40,100 nt of DNA from Oscillospiraceae bacterium (GCA_017538965.1 JAFYHU010000088.1:1-40100), one strand, 5' to 3'; positions 22,811-32,243 are shown, counted from the first letter of the stretch. Numbers and translations are program-made. The notes: generated by a model not told the origin, from the letters alone.

Positions 22811-23464
22811 ATGAGAGAACACAAGAACATTTCGATTGCCGATCAGATTTTCGAGCAGCTGGAGAGGGAAATCCTGTCCGGAAAATACCCCCGCAGCACC
22901 GTGCTCAGCGAACTCGGGCTTTCAAAGGAACTCGGCGTAAGCCGGACACCGGTTCGAGAAGCCATCCGGCGGCTCGAGCAGGAAGATATTCTGGAAGAGT
23001 GCGGAAAGGGCATGGTCGTGGTCGGCATTACCCGGGAAGACATGCGGGATATGTTTGAAATCCGCCTTGAGGTCGAGGGAGAAGCGGCCAGACGGGCAGC
23101 GCAGAACATCAGCGACGAACAGCTTCGCCAGCTGCGAGAGATTCTGGACCTGCAGCGCTTCTACAGCGAGAAGGGCGGAGAAAACAGCTCGGACCAGATC
23201 AAGAACATGGACTCGCAGTTTCATGAGCTGATTTACCGCGCCTGCGGAAGCCGGCCCTATATGCGGACGCTTCTGCCGCTGCACAAACGCATGATGAAGA
23301 TGCGCAAGGCTTCTGTTTCCAGATACAGCCATGCGCTCCAGTCTCTCGAGGAGCATGAGGCCATCTATGAGGCGCTTCGGAAGCACGACCCCGACGCCGC
23401 CGAGGAAGCGATTCTGTCTCATACCCGGAATGCCCGGGAGCGAATGATCAACATGGAGATGTGA
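22811..23464 (+). CDS. GntR-family (FadR/FCD subgroup) regulator
   Basis: 217 residues. N-terminal winged helix at about 8-72 (IADQIFEQLEREILSGKYP, then LSKELGVSRTPVREAIRRLE) and an all-helical FCD ligand domain from about 78, with the expected metal-binding pattern: an Asp in MDSQFHELIY and His residues in the later helices (SLEEHEAIYEAL, SHTRNARERM). FCD domains often sense organic acids such as citrate or lactate. The gene sits between Re-citrate synthase and isocitrate dehydrogenase with three-base gaps on both sides, so it very likely regulates this operon, perhaps in response to citrate; the ligand is inferred. Confidence 0.9.
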   Translation: MREHKNISIADQIFEQLEREILSGKYPRSTVLSELGLSKELGVSRTPVREAIRRLEQEDILEECGKGMVVVGITREDMRDMFEIRLEVEGEAARRAAQNISDEQLRQLREILDLQRFYSEKGGENSSDQIKNMDSQFHELIYRACGSRPYMRTLLPLHKRMMKMRKASVSRYSHALQSLEEHEAIYEALRKHDPDAAEEAILSHTRNARERMINMEM

Positions 23465-23467
23465 AAC

Positions 23468-24655
23468 ATGGAAGAGATGATCCGAAGCGCAGCGGCACAG
23501 TTTGAAACCCTGCTGCGGGAACAGCTGCAGCGGCAGAGAGACATGGAAACCGAAGCCTGCAGGAAGAATTTTGAAAATGCGGAGAAAATCTGCATCGGCA
23601 TCATCGACGGCGACGGCATCGGACCCATCATCATGAAGGAAGCCGTGCGGGTGCTGGAAAAGCTTCTGGAAGACGAGGTGAAGAGCGGCCGGGTCTGCCT
23701 GACGCGCATCGAAGGCCTGACCATTGAAAACCGCCTGGCCTGCGGGCAGTCGGTGCCGGAAGAGACGCTGGCGGCGATCAGGACCTGCGACGTCCTGCTG
23801 AAGGGACCGACGACGACCCCGAAGGGCGGAAACATGGAGAGCGCGAACGTCACGCTGCGCAGGGAACTGGATCTGTACGCCAACGTGCGCCCCGTCCGCG
23901 TGCCGGAGGAGAACATCGACTGGGTTTTCTTCCGCGAAAACACCGAAGGGGAATATGCGCTGGGAAGCCGCGGCATCGAAGTGCCGGGGCTGCTGAGCAT
24001 GGATTTCAAGGTGACCACCGATGCGGGAACCAGGCGGATTGCGCGAGCTGCATTTGACTATGCCCGCCGAAACGGGAAAAACAATGTGGCGATCGTCACC
24101 AAAGCCAATATCATGAAGAAGACGGACGGCATGTTCAGCCGCATTGCGCATGAAACGGCAGCGGAGTACCCAGAAATCCAGGCCGAGGACTGGTATATCG
24201 ACATCATGTCGGCAAACCTCGTCAACCCGGCGGTGCGCAGCCGGTATCAGGTGTTTCTGCTGCCGAATCTGTACGGCGACATTCTCACCGATGAAGCCGC
24301 GCAGATTCAGGGAGGCGTCGGCACGGCCGGCAGCGCCAATCTGGGCGACCGCTATGCGATGTTCGAAGCCATCCACGGTTCGGCGCCGCGGAAAATCGAA
24401 GCCGGAGAGGGCGATTATGCCAATCCCGCCAGCATTCTGAAGGCGGCAGAGATGATGCTCCGGCACATCGCGATGCCCGAAAAGGCGGATCTGCTGCAGG
24501 AGGCCATGCGCATCTGCACGGAGACCGAGCGGCGCGTGGTTGTCACCGGCCATCGCGACGGCGCAAGCTGCAGGGAATTTGGAGATTACCTCTTGGAAAC
24601 ACTGTCAACCCTGCAGGCAGGTACCGGGGCTCATGCCGGTAATGCCCGTTCCTAA
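23468..24655 (+). CDS. icd: Isocitrate dehydrogenase (isocitrate/isopropylmalate dehydrogenase family)
   Basis: 395 residues. After an unusual helical extension of about 40 residues (rich in Gln, Arg and Glu) the fold begins at ICIGIIDGDGIGP. The substrate loop is ESANVTLRRELDLYANVRPV near 123-142, the Ser-x-Asn-x-x-x-Arg pattern of isocitrate rather than isopropylmalate enzymes. FFRENTEGEY, then LYGDILTDEAAQ with the metal Asp residues, and HGSAPRK...GDYANPAS in the cofactor region follow. It oxidises isocitrate to 2-oxoglutarate. Operon context with Re-citrate synthase supports this over LeuB or tartrate dehydrogenase. NAD or NADP preference cannot be called. Confidence 0.75.
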   Translation: MEEMIRSAAAQFETLLREQLQRQRDMETEACRKNFENAEKICIGIIDGDGIGPIIMKEAVRVLEKLLEDEVKSGRVCLTRIEGLTIENRLACGQSVPEETLAAIRTCDVLLKGPTTTPKGGNMESANVTLRRELDLYANVRPVRVPEENIDWVFFRENTEGEYALGSRGIEVPGLLSMDFKVTTDAGTRRIARAAFDYARRNGKNNVAIVTKANIMKKTDGMFSRIAHETAAEYPEIQAEDWYIDIMSANLVNPAVRSRYQVFLLPNLYGDILTDEAAQIQGGVGTAGSANLGDRYAMFEAIHGSAPRKIEAGEGDYANPASILKAAEMMLRHIAMPEKADLLQEAMRICTETERRVVVTGHRDGASCREFGDYLLETLSTLQAGTGAHAGNARS

Positions 24656-24752
24656 GCCTCTGCATTTGCATGGAAGAGAAGCGAGCACCTCGCTCTGACG
24701 TTTCACCGCCGCTCTTTTGTTCTTTGGTATATTCAGGAGGAGAGCATCCTTT

Positions 24753-27700
24753 ATGATCCAGTGGCAGCACCTGTTTTCGGTGTCAATTCTGAACCGGGGA
24801 CGGGAATACTTCCGAAAAAACAAGGTCCGTTCGCTCATCCGGGACGGCGCGACGTATTACGCCGTCGTCGAGGGAAGCCGCGAATATGAGGTCGAGATCC
24901 GTCTGCACGGAACTCAGATCGAAGAGATGAACTGCGACTGTCCGTATGCGCAGGAGGGGAACTTCTGCAAGCACATGGCGGCAGCCCTTTACGAAATCGG
25001 CGCACGCGAAACGACGGACCCGCGTCAGAGCAGGAAAAAAGACCCGGCCGGAACGGCCGGGCCGGTTCGACTCTACCCTTTTGCCGGCGACACGACAGCG
25101 GAAGGAGAGTATCGCTATTACGTACCGGCGCGCTTTACGCAGAATCTGCTGATTACCGCCGATGTCTATGAAAAGGCGCAAGGCCTTCTGGAAGAAGGAA
25201 AACTGAGAGAAATCGAACTGCTGGACTGCTATTCCGACGACCCGGAAACGAACGGAAAACTGGCCGTAGCCCGGGGCACGCTGGACCGCGCCGGCCTGCT
25301 GATCGCGGAGCTGAGCTTTTCCCGGGACCGGGTGCATCGCCTTCGCTGCCCGGTCTATCGGTGCAAAGGCTACTTTCGGACGTATTTCGACCGGGACAGC
25401 ATGGAAATCTGCGAGCACTGCCTGGCCCTGCTGATCCGGGCGACGGAAGAGCTGCGTGAAAAACGGGAATGGGACGCCACGGACCGGCAGGCCAGACGCA
25501 TGATCGACGGGTTCTGGAACCGCTATCGCGATCGTGCGCTGATCGGCGGCGAAGAGGAGGAAATCGGACGGGCGGGCCTGACCGTCCGTCTGGAACCCCG
25601 CATCGAAGATACGGGCGAGGCTCTGGAACTGGGCTTTCGGATCGGAACGGATGAAAAACGCTATGTGCTGAAGGACCCGGAAGAGCTGGTCGAGGCGGTG
25701 CGGGACAAAAGCGCGTTCCCGGCTGGAAGCCGGATGCAGCTCCATTTTGCCGCAGACCGTTTCGGCGAAAAGGATCAGGCATACTATGACCTGATCCGCC
25801 AGGCGGTGCTGGAGAAGCAGGTTCATGAATCAGGCGGCTGCGGCCGCGGCCGGAAACTGCAGGGCATCCGTCTTTACGGCGCCCTGCTGGACGACTTTTA
25901 TGAACTGGCCCTGGGAGAGCAGCTGATCTTCAAGACCCCGGAACGGGACAAGGGGGTTCTGCAGGTCTGCAGCGAACCGCCGAAAATCCGTCTCGAGCTG
26001 AGCTGCGATGAGACGGACGACGGCATTTTTCACGGGATGATTCTTCGCGGTGAGCTTCCCCGGATTCTGGACGGGGTGCATGCCCGCTACTGTCTGATGG
26101 CGGGCGTACTCAGCCGCATCGACGGGCAGCAGCTGCGCGTGCTGGAACCGCTTCTGTCGGACGACACGCAGGAGACGCTGAACATGCACATCGGACGCAA
26201 CTATCTGTCCGATTTCTATTATCATGTACTGCCGGCCCTCTCGGAAAGCGTCGAGATTCAGGAACCGGACCGGGAGAAAATTCTGCCTTATCTCCCTCCG
26301 GAAGCGCATTTCTGCTTCTGGCTGGATGCCGCCGACGGCGTGCCGCTGTGCCGCCCGGAAGCCCGCTACGGCGAGAGCGACGTCTTCTCCGTGACGGACT
26401 GGAAGCAGCAGAAAAAAGAAATCCAGATGAATTACCGCGATCAGATGCAGGAGAGCGCCGTACTGCTGAAGCTGCTGCAGTATTTTCCGGAGGACTGCGG
26501 AGACGGGGAACTGCGGGCGGCGGAGGATGAAGAGAGCATCTTCCGGGTGCTGACGGAGGGAGTGGATCTGCTCTGGCGTCTCGGCGAGGTGATGAGCACG
26601 GCCCGCTTTGATGCCCTTCGCGTGCGGCGGGGCGTGAAAGTGCAGGTCGGCGTGTCGCTCGCAAGCGACATCATGGATCTGAAGATCTCATCCGAGGACG
26701 TAAGCCCGGAGGAACTGGCTGCGATCCTGCACAGTTATCGGCTGAAAAAGAAATATCACCGTCTGAAAAACGGCGACTTTGTACGGATGGATGAGAGCAT
26801 CGGCGAACTTGCCGCACTCACGGACAGCCTGCAGCTGAGCAAAAAAGATCTGCTGAGCGGCAGGTTCAGCGTGCCGGCCTACCGGGCGCTCTATCTGGAA
26901 AAGATGCTCGAGCAGGCACAGGAAATCTACGCTGTCCGCGACCGGCACTTCCGGCGCCTTGTCAAGGACTTTCAGACGGTCCGCGACTCGGACTATGAAG
27001 TACCAGAGGAGCTCACGCAGGTCCTGCGGGGCTATCAGGTGTACGGCTATAAATGGCTGCGGACACTGAAGACCGCCGGCTTCGGGGGAATCCTGGCGGA
27101 CGAGATGGGACTCGGAAAGACCCTGCAGATCATTGCCGTGCTGCTGAGCGCCAGACTGGAAGGCGAAATCGGAACCTCGCTGATCGTCTGCCCGGCCTCG
27201 CTGGTCTACAACTGGGTGGAGGAATTCCGGCGCTTTGCGCCGCTGCTGAGCGTTTGCCCCGTAGAAGGAACGCAGGCGGAGCGGCAGGAAATTCTCTCCC
27301 GTACCGGGCGCTGGGACGTGCTGATCAGTTCTTACGATCATCTGAAGCGGGACATCCCCCTTTATGAGGACAAGCTGTTTCTCTGCGAGGTGCTGGACGA
27401 GGCGCAGTTCATCAAAAACCAGAGCACCGCGGCGGCAAAGGCCGTCAAGACCGTGCGGGCGAAGCATCGCTTTGCGCTCACGGGAACCCCGATCGAAAAC
27501 CGCCTGAGCGAGCTTTGGAGTATTTTTGATTTCCTGATGCCGGGATTTCTGTATCGCTATGAGACCTTCCGCAGCGAAATGGAGCGGCCGATCACCCGGG
27601 ATGGGGACGAACAGGTCTCGCAGCGGCTGCGCCGGATGGTGGCGCCGTTTCTTCTGCGGCGTCTGAAGACCGAGGTACTGAAGGATCTGCCGGAAAAGGT

Positions 27701-28409
27701 GGAAGAATGCCGGGTGGTCCGCTTCGGCGAGGAACAGCAGCGCCTGTACGATGCGCAGGTCCTGCGTATGAAACAGATGCTGGATGAGGAAACGGACGAG
27801 AGTTACAGAAGAAGCAAAATCCAGATCCTGGCGGAACTGACACGGATACGGCAGATCTGCTGCGACCCGAAGCTGCTGTTTGAAGACTATGACGGCGGCT
27901 CGGCCAAGATGGAGGCCTGTCTGGACCTGGTAAACAGCGCCATTGAGGGCGAACACCGGATTCTGCTGTTCTCGCAGTTCACGAGCATGCTGGATCTGCT
28001 GAAAGAGCGTCTGAAGCAGGAAGGCATCCGATGGTATGAGATTACGGGCGCAACTCCGAAGAAAGAACGCCTGCGCCTGGTGACCGATTTCAACGAGGGC
28101 GAGGTGCCGCTGTTCCTGATTTCCCTGCGGGCCGGGGGCACCGGGCTGAACCTTACGGGGGCGGATATCGTGATTCACTATGATCCCTGGTGGAATGCGG
28201 CCGCCCAGAATCAGGCGACGGACCGCGCCCACCGCATCGGCCAGCAGAAGCCCGTCACGGTTTACAAACTGCTGGCGAAGGACTCCGTGGAAGAAAAAAT
28301 CCAGCAGCTTCAGGAGAGAAAACTGAACCTCGCCGACGAGATTATCGGCGGCGAGGCAGTGTCCTTCTCCTCTCTTTCCAGAGAAGAGCTGCTGGAACTG
28401 ATCGGGTAA
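24753..28409 (+). CDS. SWIM-SNF2 family helicase/ATPase
   Basis: 1218 residues from ATG 24753, preceded by AGGAGGAG. An N-terminal SWIM zinc finger has CDC at 61-63 and CKH at 72-74. A long divergent bacterial SNF2-associated region follows to about residue 740. The ATPase core begins with LRGYQVYGYKWL; motif I is DEMGLGKT near 783, motif II DEAQFIKN near 881, then LTGTPIENRLSELWSIFDFL, and the second lobe has LLFSQFTSMLDLL, SLRAGGTGLNL and ATDRAHRIGQ near 1157. Such proteins translocate on double-stranded DNA; a role in genome maintenance or transcription is likely but unproven. Stands alone; convergent with the phosphodiesterase gene, three bases apart. Confidence 0.95.
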   Translation: MIQWQHLFSVSILNRGREYFRKNKVRSLIRDGATYYAVVEGSREYEVEIRLHGTQIEEMNCDCPYAQEGNFCKHMAAALYEIGARETTDPRQSRKKDPAGTAGPVRLYPFAGDTTAEGEYRYYVPARFTQNLLITADVYEKAQGLLEEGKLREIELLDCYSDDPETNGKLAVARGTLDRAGLLIAELSFSRDRVHRLRCPVYRCKGYFRTYFDRDSMEICEHCLALLIRATEELREKREWDATDRQARRMIDGFWNRYRDRALIGGEEEEIGRAGLTVRLEPRIEDTGEALELGFRIGTDEKRYVLKDPEELVEAVRDKSAFPAGSRMQLHFAADRFGEKDQAYYDLIRQAVLEKQVHESGGCGRGRKLQGIRLYGALLDDFYELALGEQLIFKTPERDKGVLQVCSEPPKIRLELSCDETDDGIFHGMILRGELPRILDGVHARYCLMAGVLSRIDGQQLRVLEPLLSDDTQETLNMHIGRNYLSDFYYHVLPALSESVEIQEPDREKILPYLPPEAHFCFWLDAADGVPLCRPEARYGESDVFSVTDWKQQKKEIQMNYRDQMQESAVLLKLLQYFPEDCGDGELRAAEDEESIFRVLTEGVDLLWRLGEVMSTARFDALRVRRGVKVQVGVSLASDIMDLKISSEDVSPEELAAILHSYRLKKKYHRLKNGDFVRMDESIGELAALTDSLQLSKKDLLSGRFSVPAYRALYLEKMLEQAQEIYAVRDRHFRRLVKDFQTVRDSDYEVPEELTQVLRGYQVYGYKWLRTLKTAGFGGILADEMGLGKTLQIIAVLLSARLEGEIGTSLIVCPASLVYNWVEEFRRFAPLLSVCPVEGTQAERQEILSRTGRWDVLISSYDHLKRDIPLYEDKLFLCEVLDEAQFIKNQSTAAAKAVKTVRAKHRFALTGTPIENRLSELWSIFDFLMPGFLYRYETFRSEMERPITRDGDEQVSQRLRRMVAPFLLRRLKTEVLKDLPEKVEECRVVRFGEEQQRLYDAQVLRMKQMLDEETDESYRRSKIQILAELTRIRQICCDPKLLFEDYDGGSAKMEACLDLVNSAIEGEHRILLFSQFTSMLDLLKERLKQEGIRWYEITGATPKKERLRLVTDFNEGEVPLFLISLRAGGTGLNLTGADIVIHYDPWWNAAAQNQATDRAHRIGQQKPVTVYKLLAKDSVEEKIQQLQERKLNLADEIIGGEAVSFSSLSREELLELIG

Positions 28410-28412
28410 TGC

Positions 28413-28880
28413 TTACAGATCGGCAAGCTCGGCCCAGGCGGAGCCGTTGGCACAGAACAGACGGGCATAACTCGGCTGAAAAAAACCGCATGCTCCGGGA
28501 TTCAGCACAAGAATGTCCTCCTGAGTTTCCATGTACGGAACATGGGTATGACCGAAAAGAACGACGTTCGCCTGCTCGTGGCGGGCGGAGCGGAGGAGAT
28601 AATCCAGATCCTGGTCGTACTTTACATCATGGCGGTGCCCGTGTACCGCGAAGATCCTCACGCCTTCCAGCGTGAGGATCAGCTTATCCGGGAGGGAAAA
28701 GCCGACGTCACAGTTGCCGCAGACCACATAAACGGGAAGATTGGGATAACGGCGGCGGATGGGCTTCAGGTCACGCTCGCCGTCTCCGAGGAAAATGACC
28801 GCATCCGGTTCTTCGACATAGACGGCATGAAGCATGTTGTCGGAGACACCGTGAGAATCGGAAAACACACAGATTTTCAT
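28413..28880 (-). CDS. YfcE/MJ0936-type metallophosphoesterase
   Basis: 155 residues with the calcineurin-like motifs in order: SDSHG at 7-11, FLGDGERD near 30, VCGNCD near 53 (Cys in place of the usual His of GNHD, as in this subfamily), HGHRHD near 80 and FGHTH near 109. Members hydrolyse phosphodiesters with Mn2+. The start overlaps the end of the DJ-1 gene by four bases, so the two form an operon. Confidence 0.9.
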   Translation of the reverse strand: MKICVFSDSHGVSDNMLHAVYVEEPDAVIFLGDGERDLKPIRRRYPNLPVYVVCGNCDVGFSLPDKLILTLEGVRIFAVHGHRHDVKYDQDLDYLLRSARHEQANVVLFGHTHVPYMETQEDILVLNPGACGFFQPSYARLFCANGSAWAELADL

Positions 28881-29446
28881 GGCTGTTCGGAGGCGAGACC
28901 GGGGAAGACAATCTTCCTGCCGATCCGGTCTGCCGTTTCCCTCCCTTCCAGATAAGCGATAATCTGAAGCGCAAAGGGAATCGAGGTGCCGAGACCGCGG
29001 CTCGTGATTACGGTTCCGTCCTGCATGACAGGGTCAAAGCAGACCTCGGCACCGATGAGCCGATCCTCAATCCCCGGATAGCAGACGGCTTTCTTTCCCT
29101 GCAGCAGGCCCGCTGCACCGAGAACCGACGGAGCAGCGCAGACGGCGGCGGTCAACCTGCCTTCACGGTAAAAGAACTGCAGGAGTTCTTTTACCCGGTT
29201 GTCGGCCAGAAGGGCTTTGGTGCCCCGGAGACCTCCGGGCAGAATCACGGCATCATAGCTGCTGAAATCGGTGCTGCTGAAGGCTTTGTCGGCGCTGACG
29301 CGGATGTCGTGGGAACCGATAATTTTCTTGCGGTCGGAAAGAGCGACAATGTCGCAGACCAGATCGGCACGGCGGAGCAGATCTACGACGGTCAGGCCTT
29401 CGACCTCTTCAAAGCCGTCCGCGGCGATCAGTGCAGTTCTTTTCAT
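28877..29446 (-). CDS. DJ-1/PfpI family protein (YajL/ThiJ-like)
   Basis: 189 residues with GGGAGGAGG upstream of ATG 29446. Glu in ADGFEEVEGLTVVDLLRRA and the nucleophile-elbow Cys in TAAVCAAPSVLGAAGLL match DJ-1 proteins; LPGGLRG lies between them. TIGR01383-type DJ-1 proteins of this length act in oxidative or glycation stress, with the exact reaction debated. Cotranscribed with the phosphoesterase. Confidence 0.9.
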   Translation of the reverse strand: MKRTALIAADGFEEVEGLTVVDLLRRADLVCDIVALSDRKKIIGSHDIRVSADKAFSSTDFSSYDAVILPGGLRGTKALLADNRVKELLQFFYREGRLTAAVCAAPSVLGAAGLLQGKKAVCYPGIEDRLIGAEVCFDPVMQDGTVITSRGLGTSIPFALQIIAYLEGRETADRIGRKIVFPGLASEQP

Positions 29447-29491
29447 GGAGAGCCTCCTCCCAACATTTCGGGTGCGGGTATCTGCAGGAAA

Positions 29492-29514
29492 GCCCTCCGC
29501 TTGAAGCGGAGGGC
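29492..29514 (-). terminator. Hairpin terminator after the ABC ATPase gene
   Basis: GCCCTCCGCTT (29492-29502) and AAGCGGAGGGC (29504-29514) are exact complements, in practice with a TTGAA loop; on the minus strand TTTCC follows. It lies 20 bases after the stop at 29534. Confidence 0.75.
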
Positions 29515-29533
29515 CGAAACAGGGACAAAAGAA

Positions 29534-30706
29534 TCAGAACTCGAGGTTCTTTTCGGTTTCCTTGCTGAAGACGTGAGCAACGCTGCCCTGGAAGTCGAAG
29601 TGGACGGTATCGCCCATGCTGTAATTGCCCTTCATGTCCAGAGTCGGGACGATGATGATGACATCGCGGTCTTCAGCGGTGACGTGCAGGTGGACGCTGG
29701 AGCCCATCATTTCGGAAACATCAACCTTGGCGGCGACACCGGAATCGGTGATGTTGGTATGCTCGGGACGGACGCCGAGCACGACCTCCTGAGACTCGAC
29801 ATTGTTCTTCAGCAGACGCTCTTCCTTCTCTTTGGAGAGCTCAACCCTGTAACCGCCGAGTTCGACAAAGTACTTGCTGCCTTCGCGGGTCAGCTGAGCA
29901 TCGAACATGTTCATGACGGGCATGCCGATAAAGCCGGCAACGAAGAGGTTGGCAGGATGGTTGAAGACTTCCTGCGGAGTGCCGATCTGCTGGATGTAGC
30001 CGTCGCGCATGATGACAATGCGGTCACCGAGCGTCATGGCCTCGGTCTGGTCGTGTGTAACATAGATAAAGGTGGTATTGATGCGCTCGCGCAGCTTGAT
30101 GATCTCTGCACGCATCTGGTTGCGCAGCTTGGCGTCAAGGTTTGAGAGCGGCTCGTCCATGAGGAAGACCTTCGGGTCGCGGACAATGGCGCGGCCGATC
30201 GCGACGCGCTGGCGCTGACCGCCGGACAGCGCTTTCGGCTTGCGGTCAAGATACTGGGTGATGTCAAGGATCTCGGCCGCTTCGCGGACCTTCCGATCGA
30301 TAACATCCTTGCTCTCCTTGCGGAGTTTCAGCGAGAAGGCCATGTTCTCGTACACGGTCATATGGGGGTAAAGAGCATAGTTCTGGAAAACCATGGCAAT
30401 GTCGCGGTCTTTCGGCGCAACATCATTCATCAGTTTACCGTCGATGTAGAGCTCACCGGAGCTGATCTCTTCCAGGCCGGCAATCATGCGGAGGGTTGTG
30501 GACTTGCCGCAGCCGGAGGGGCCGACCAGAACGATGAATTCCTTGTCGGCGATGTCCAGGTTGAAGGCCTGAACGGCGACAACCCCTTCATCTGTGATCT
30601 GCAGGTTGACTTTCTTTTCCGGGGAAGCGTCTTTCTTCGCTTTTTTCTTGTCGCCGGAAGCGTGCGGGTAGACTTTCTTGATGTCTTTCAGCTGAACAGA
30701 AGCCAT
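29534..30706 (-). CDS. ugpC: Sugar ABC transporter ATP-binding protein, UgpC/MsmX/MalK family
   Basis: 390 residues from ATG 30706 (MASVQLKDIKKVYP; GGAG nine bases upstream), though an upstream in-frame ATG exists. Walker A GPSGCGKST, Q-loop VFQNYALYPH, signature LSGGQRQR, Walker B VFLMDEPLSNLDAKLR and H-loop THDQTEAM. The C-terminal regulatory OB-like domain (VVLGVRPEHTNI) identifies the MalK/UgpC/MsmX group. An insertion of about 25 Lys-rich residues after the first strand (SGDKKKAKKDASPEKK) is unusual. No permease or binding protein genes are adjacent, so it is probably a shared ATPase serving several sugar importers. The promoter contains a LacI/CcpA-like operator, fitting carbon control. 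Confidence 0.9.
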   Translation of the reverse strand: MASVQLKDIKKVYPHASGDKKKAKKDASPEKKVNLQITDEGVVAVQAFNLDIADKEFIVLVGPSGCGKSTTLRMIAGLEEISSGELYIDGKLMNDVAPKDRDIAMVFQNYALYPHMTVYENMAFSLKLRKESKDVIDRKVREAAEILDITQYLDRKPKALSGGQRQRVAIGRAIVRDPKVFLMDEPLSNLDAKLRNQMRAEIIKLRERINTTFIYVTHDQTEAMTLGDRIVIMRDGYIQQIGTPQEVFNHPANLFVAGFIGMPVMNMFDAQLTREGSKYFVELGGYRVELSKEKEERLLKNNVESQEVVLGVRPEHTNITDSGVAAKVDVSEMMGSSVHLHVTAEDRDVIIIVPTLDMKGNYSMGDTVHFDFQGSVAHVFSKETEKNLEF

Positions 30707-30905
30707 GTTTTCGACTCCGGACATCCGGCCTCCGCCGGAACTGCCCTCGCGGCCATCCGCAAAGGGATGCGCCGCCTTGCGACAGGTCTCCACACTGCCG
30801 CACCCCGAGTCAGGGGATGTTCTTTTCCTCCTTTTTAAAGCTGTATGCAGCCGGAATCATGGAGAGCCGCATACGCAGTCAGATTTCGGGTAAAACCCCA
30901 AAAAT

Positions 30906-30934
30906 ATTATAACGCAAACGTTTTCGAAAAACAA
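30906..30934 (-). promoter_or_regulatory. Promoter with LacI/CcpA-like operator in the spacer
   Basis: Minus-strand TTGTTT (30929-30934) and TATAAT (30906-30911) are 17 bases apart. The spacer contains CGAAAACGTTTGCG (30913-30926), with an exact AAACGTTT core, similar to LacI-family and catabolite-responsive operators. Binding there would block RNA polymerase. The 200-base leader to the ATG shows no other recognised element. Confidence 0.65.
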
Positions 30935-30975
30935 GAAGAAAATAAAAAACTGAAAAACGTTGCCATGTTCGGGGA

Positions 30976-31004
30976 TTGTCACGGACCGGGAATCGTGATA
31001 GAAT
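30976..31004 (+). promoter_or_regulatory. Promoter of the first aminotransferase gene
   Basis: TTGTCA (30976-30981) and TAGAAT (30999-31004) are exactly 17 bases apart, about 42 bases before the ATG at 31047. It is divergent from the ABC ATPase promoter. Confidence 0.7.
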
Positions 31005-31046
31005 AAAGTCACAGCAAACGACAAAAAAAGAAAAGGAGAGAGAAAC

Positions 31047-32243
31047 ATGAAGTTTTCAGCGAAGATGGAACGCTGCGGGCTTTCCCCGATGCGCAAGTTT
31101 GCCCCTTATGCTCTGAAAGCAGAAGAGAAGGGCCGCAAGATTTATCATCTCAATATCGGGCAGCCCGACATCGAAACGCCGCCGGTTTACTTTGAAGCCG
31201 TAAAGAATTTCAGTCAGCCCGTCCTGGCCTATGCGCCGAGCGCCGGCGTTCCCGTGCTGCTGGATGCGATTCGCGATTACTACGGATCCATCGGCGCCTC
31301 CCTGACAGACGACAACATTCTGATCTCCACCGGAGGATCCGAGGCGCTGCAGATGGTGATGAGCGCCATCCTGGATGAGGGGGACGAGATCATCATTCCC
31401 GAGCCGTTCTATCCCAATTATTCCACCTTCATCACTCTGACGGGGGCAAGCATCCGTCCGATTACCACGAGACCGGAAGAGGGATATCGCTTTGCCGTCC
31501 GGGAGCGCGTCGAAGCCTGTATCAACGAGCATACCCGGGCCATCCTGTTTACCAACCCCGGCAACCCGACCGGAACGGTCATGACGGCCGATGAACTGAA
31601 GCTGATGGCCGAGATCGCAAAAGAACATGATCTGTTCCTGATCGGAGACGAGGTTTACCGCGAGTTCGTCTACGGCGGCGAGCCGCTGATGAGCCTGCTG
31701 CAGCTGGAAGGCTATGACGAGAACGTCGTTGTTATCGATTCGGTCTCCAAACGCTTTTCCGCCTGCGGTGCCCGTATCGGCTGCGTAATCACCAGAAACC
31801 GCGAGCTGTACAACCAGGTGATGAAGTGGTGCCAGGGCAGACTCTGCACTTCGACCCTTGACCAGATCGCCTCTGCAGCTCTTTATTCCGTCGGTCCGGA
31901 ATATTTCGACGCCGTCCGCAAAGAGTATAAAGCCAGAAAAGACGCGCTGACCGAAGGCCTGAAAAAAATCCCGGGCATTGTCTATTCCGAACCGAAGGGC
32001 GCGTTCTATGTCATGGCAGCCCTGCCGGTGGATGATGCCGAAAAGCTGCAGATCTGGATGCTGGAGGAGTTCGAGGATCAGGGAGAAACCCTGATGTTTA
32101 CACCTGCCGAGAGCTTCTATCGGACGCCGGACACCGGGAAAAATGAAATCCGCATGGCCTACGTCATCAACCGGAAGGATATCGCCCGGTCCATGGAACT
32201 GCTGGCAAAAGGAATCGAAGCCTACAACAACAGACAGACCTGA
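31047..32243 (+). CDS. Class I PLP-dependent aminotransferase
   Basis: 398 residues behind AAAGGAGAG. Family marks: LNIGQPDIETP, STGGSEALQMVM, FTNPGNPTGTVM, GDEVYREFVYGG and the PLP-lysine motif SVSKRFSACGARIGC, with the substrate Arg in NEIRMAYVIN. It resembles aspartate-type aminotransferases (group I-gamma); the substrate cannot be named securely. Followed 44 bases later by plsY and then a second aminotransferase, probably one transcript. Confidence 0.9.
   Translation: MKFSAKMERCGLSPMRKFAPYALKAEEKGRKIYHLNIGQPDIETPPVYFEAVKNFSQPVLAYAPSAGVPVLLDAIRDYYGSIGASLTDDNILISTGGSEALQMVMSAILDEGDEIIIPEPFYPNYSTFITLTGASIRPITTRPEEGYRFAVRERVEACINEHTRAILFTNPGNPTGTVMTADELKLMAEIAKEHDLFLIGDEVYREFVYGGEPLMSLLQLEGYDENVVVIDSVSKRFSACGARIGCVITRNRELYNQVMKWCQGRLCTSTLDQIASAALYSVGPEYFDAVRKEYKARKDALTEGLKKIPGIVYSEPKGAFYVMAALPVDDAEKLQIWMLEEFEDQGETLMFTPAESFYRTPDTGKNEIRMAYVINRKDIARSMELLAKGIEAYNNRQT

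Noticed and set aside
21422-24655. Reading the pair as leuA and leuB
   Set aside because: The synthase lacks the LeuA regulatory domain and matches Re-citrate synthase blocks; the dehydrogenase has an isocitrate-type substrate loop, and no leuC/leuD are present.
22922-28232. Long minus-strand open frames opposite the GntR, dehydrogenase and SNF2 genes
   Set aside because: Shadows of strongly motif-bearing plus-strand genes in GC-rich DNA.
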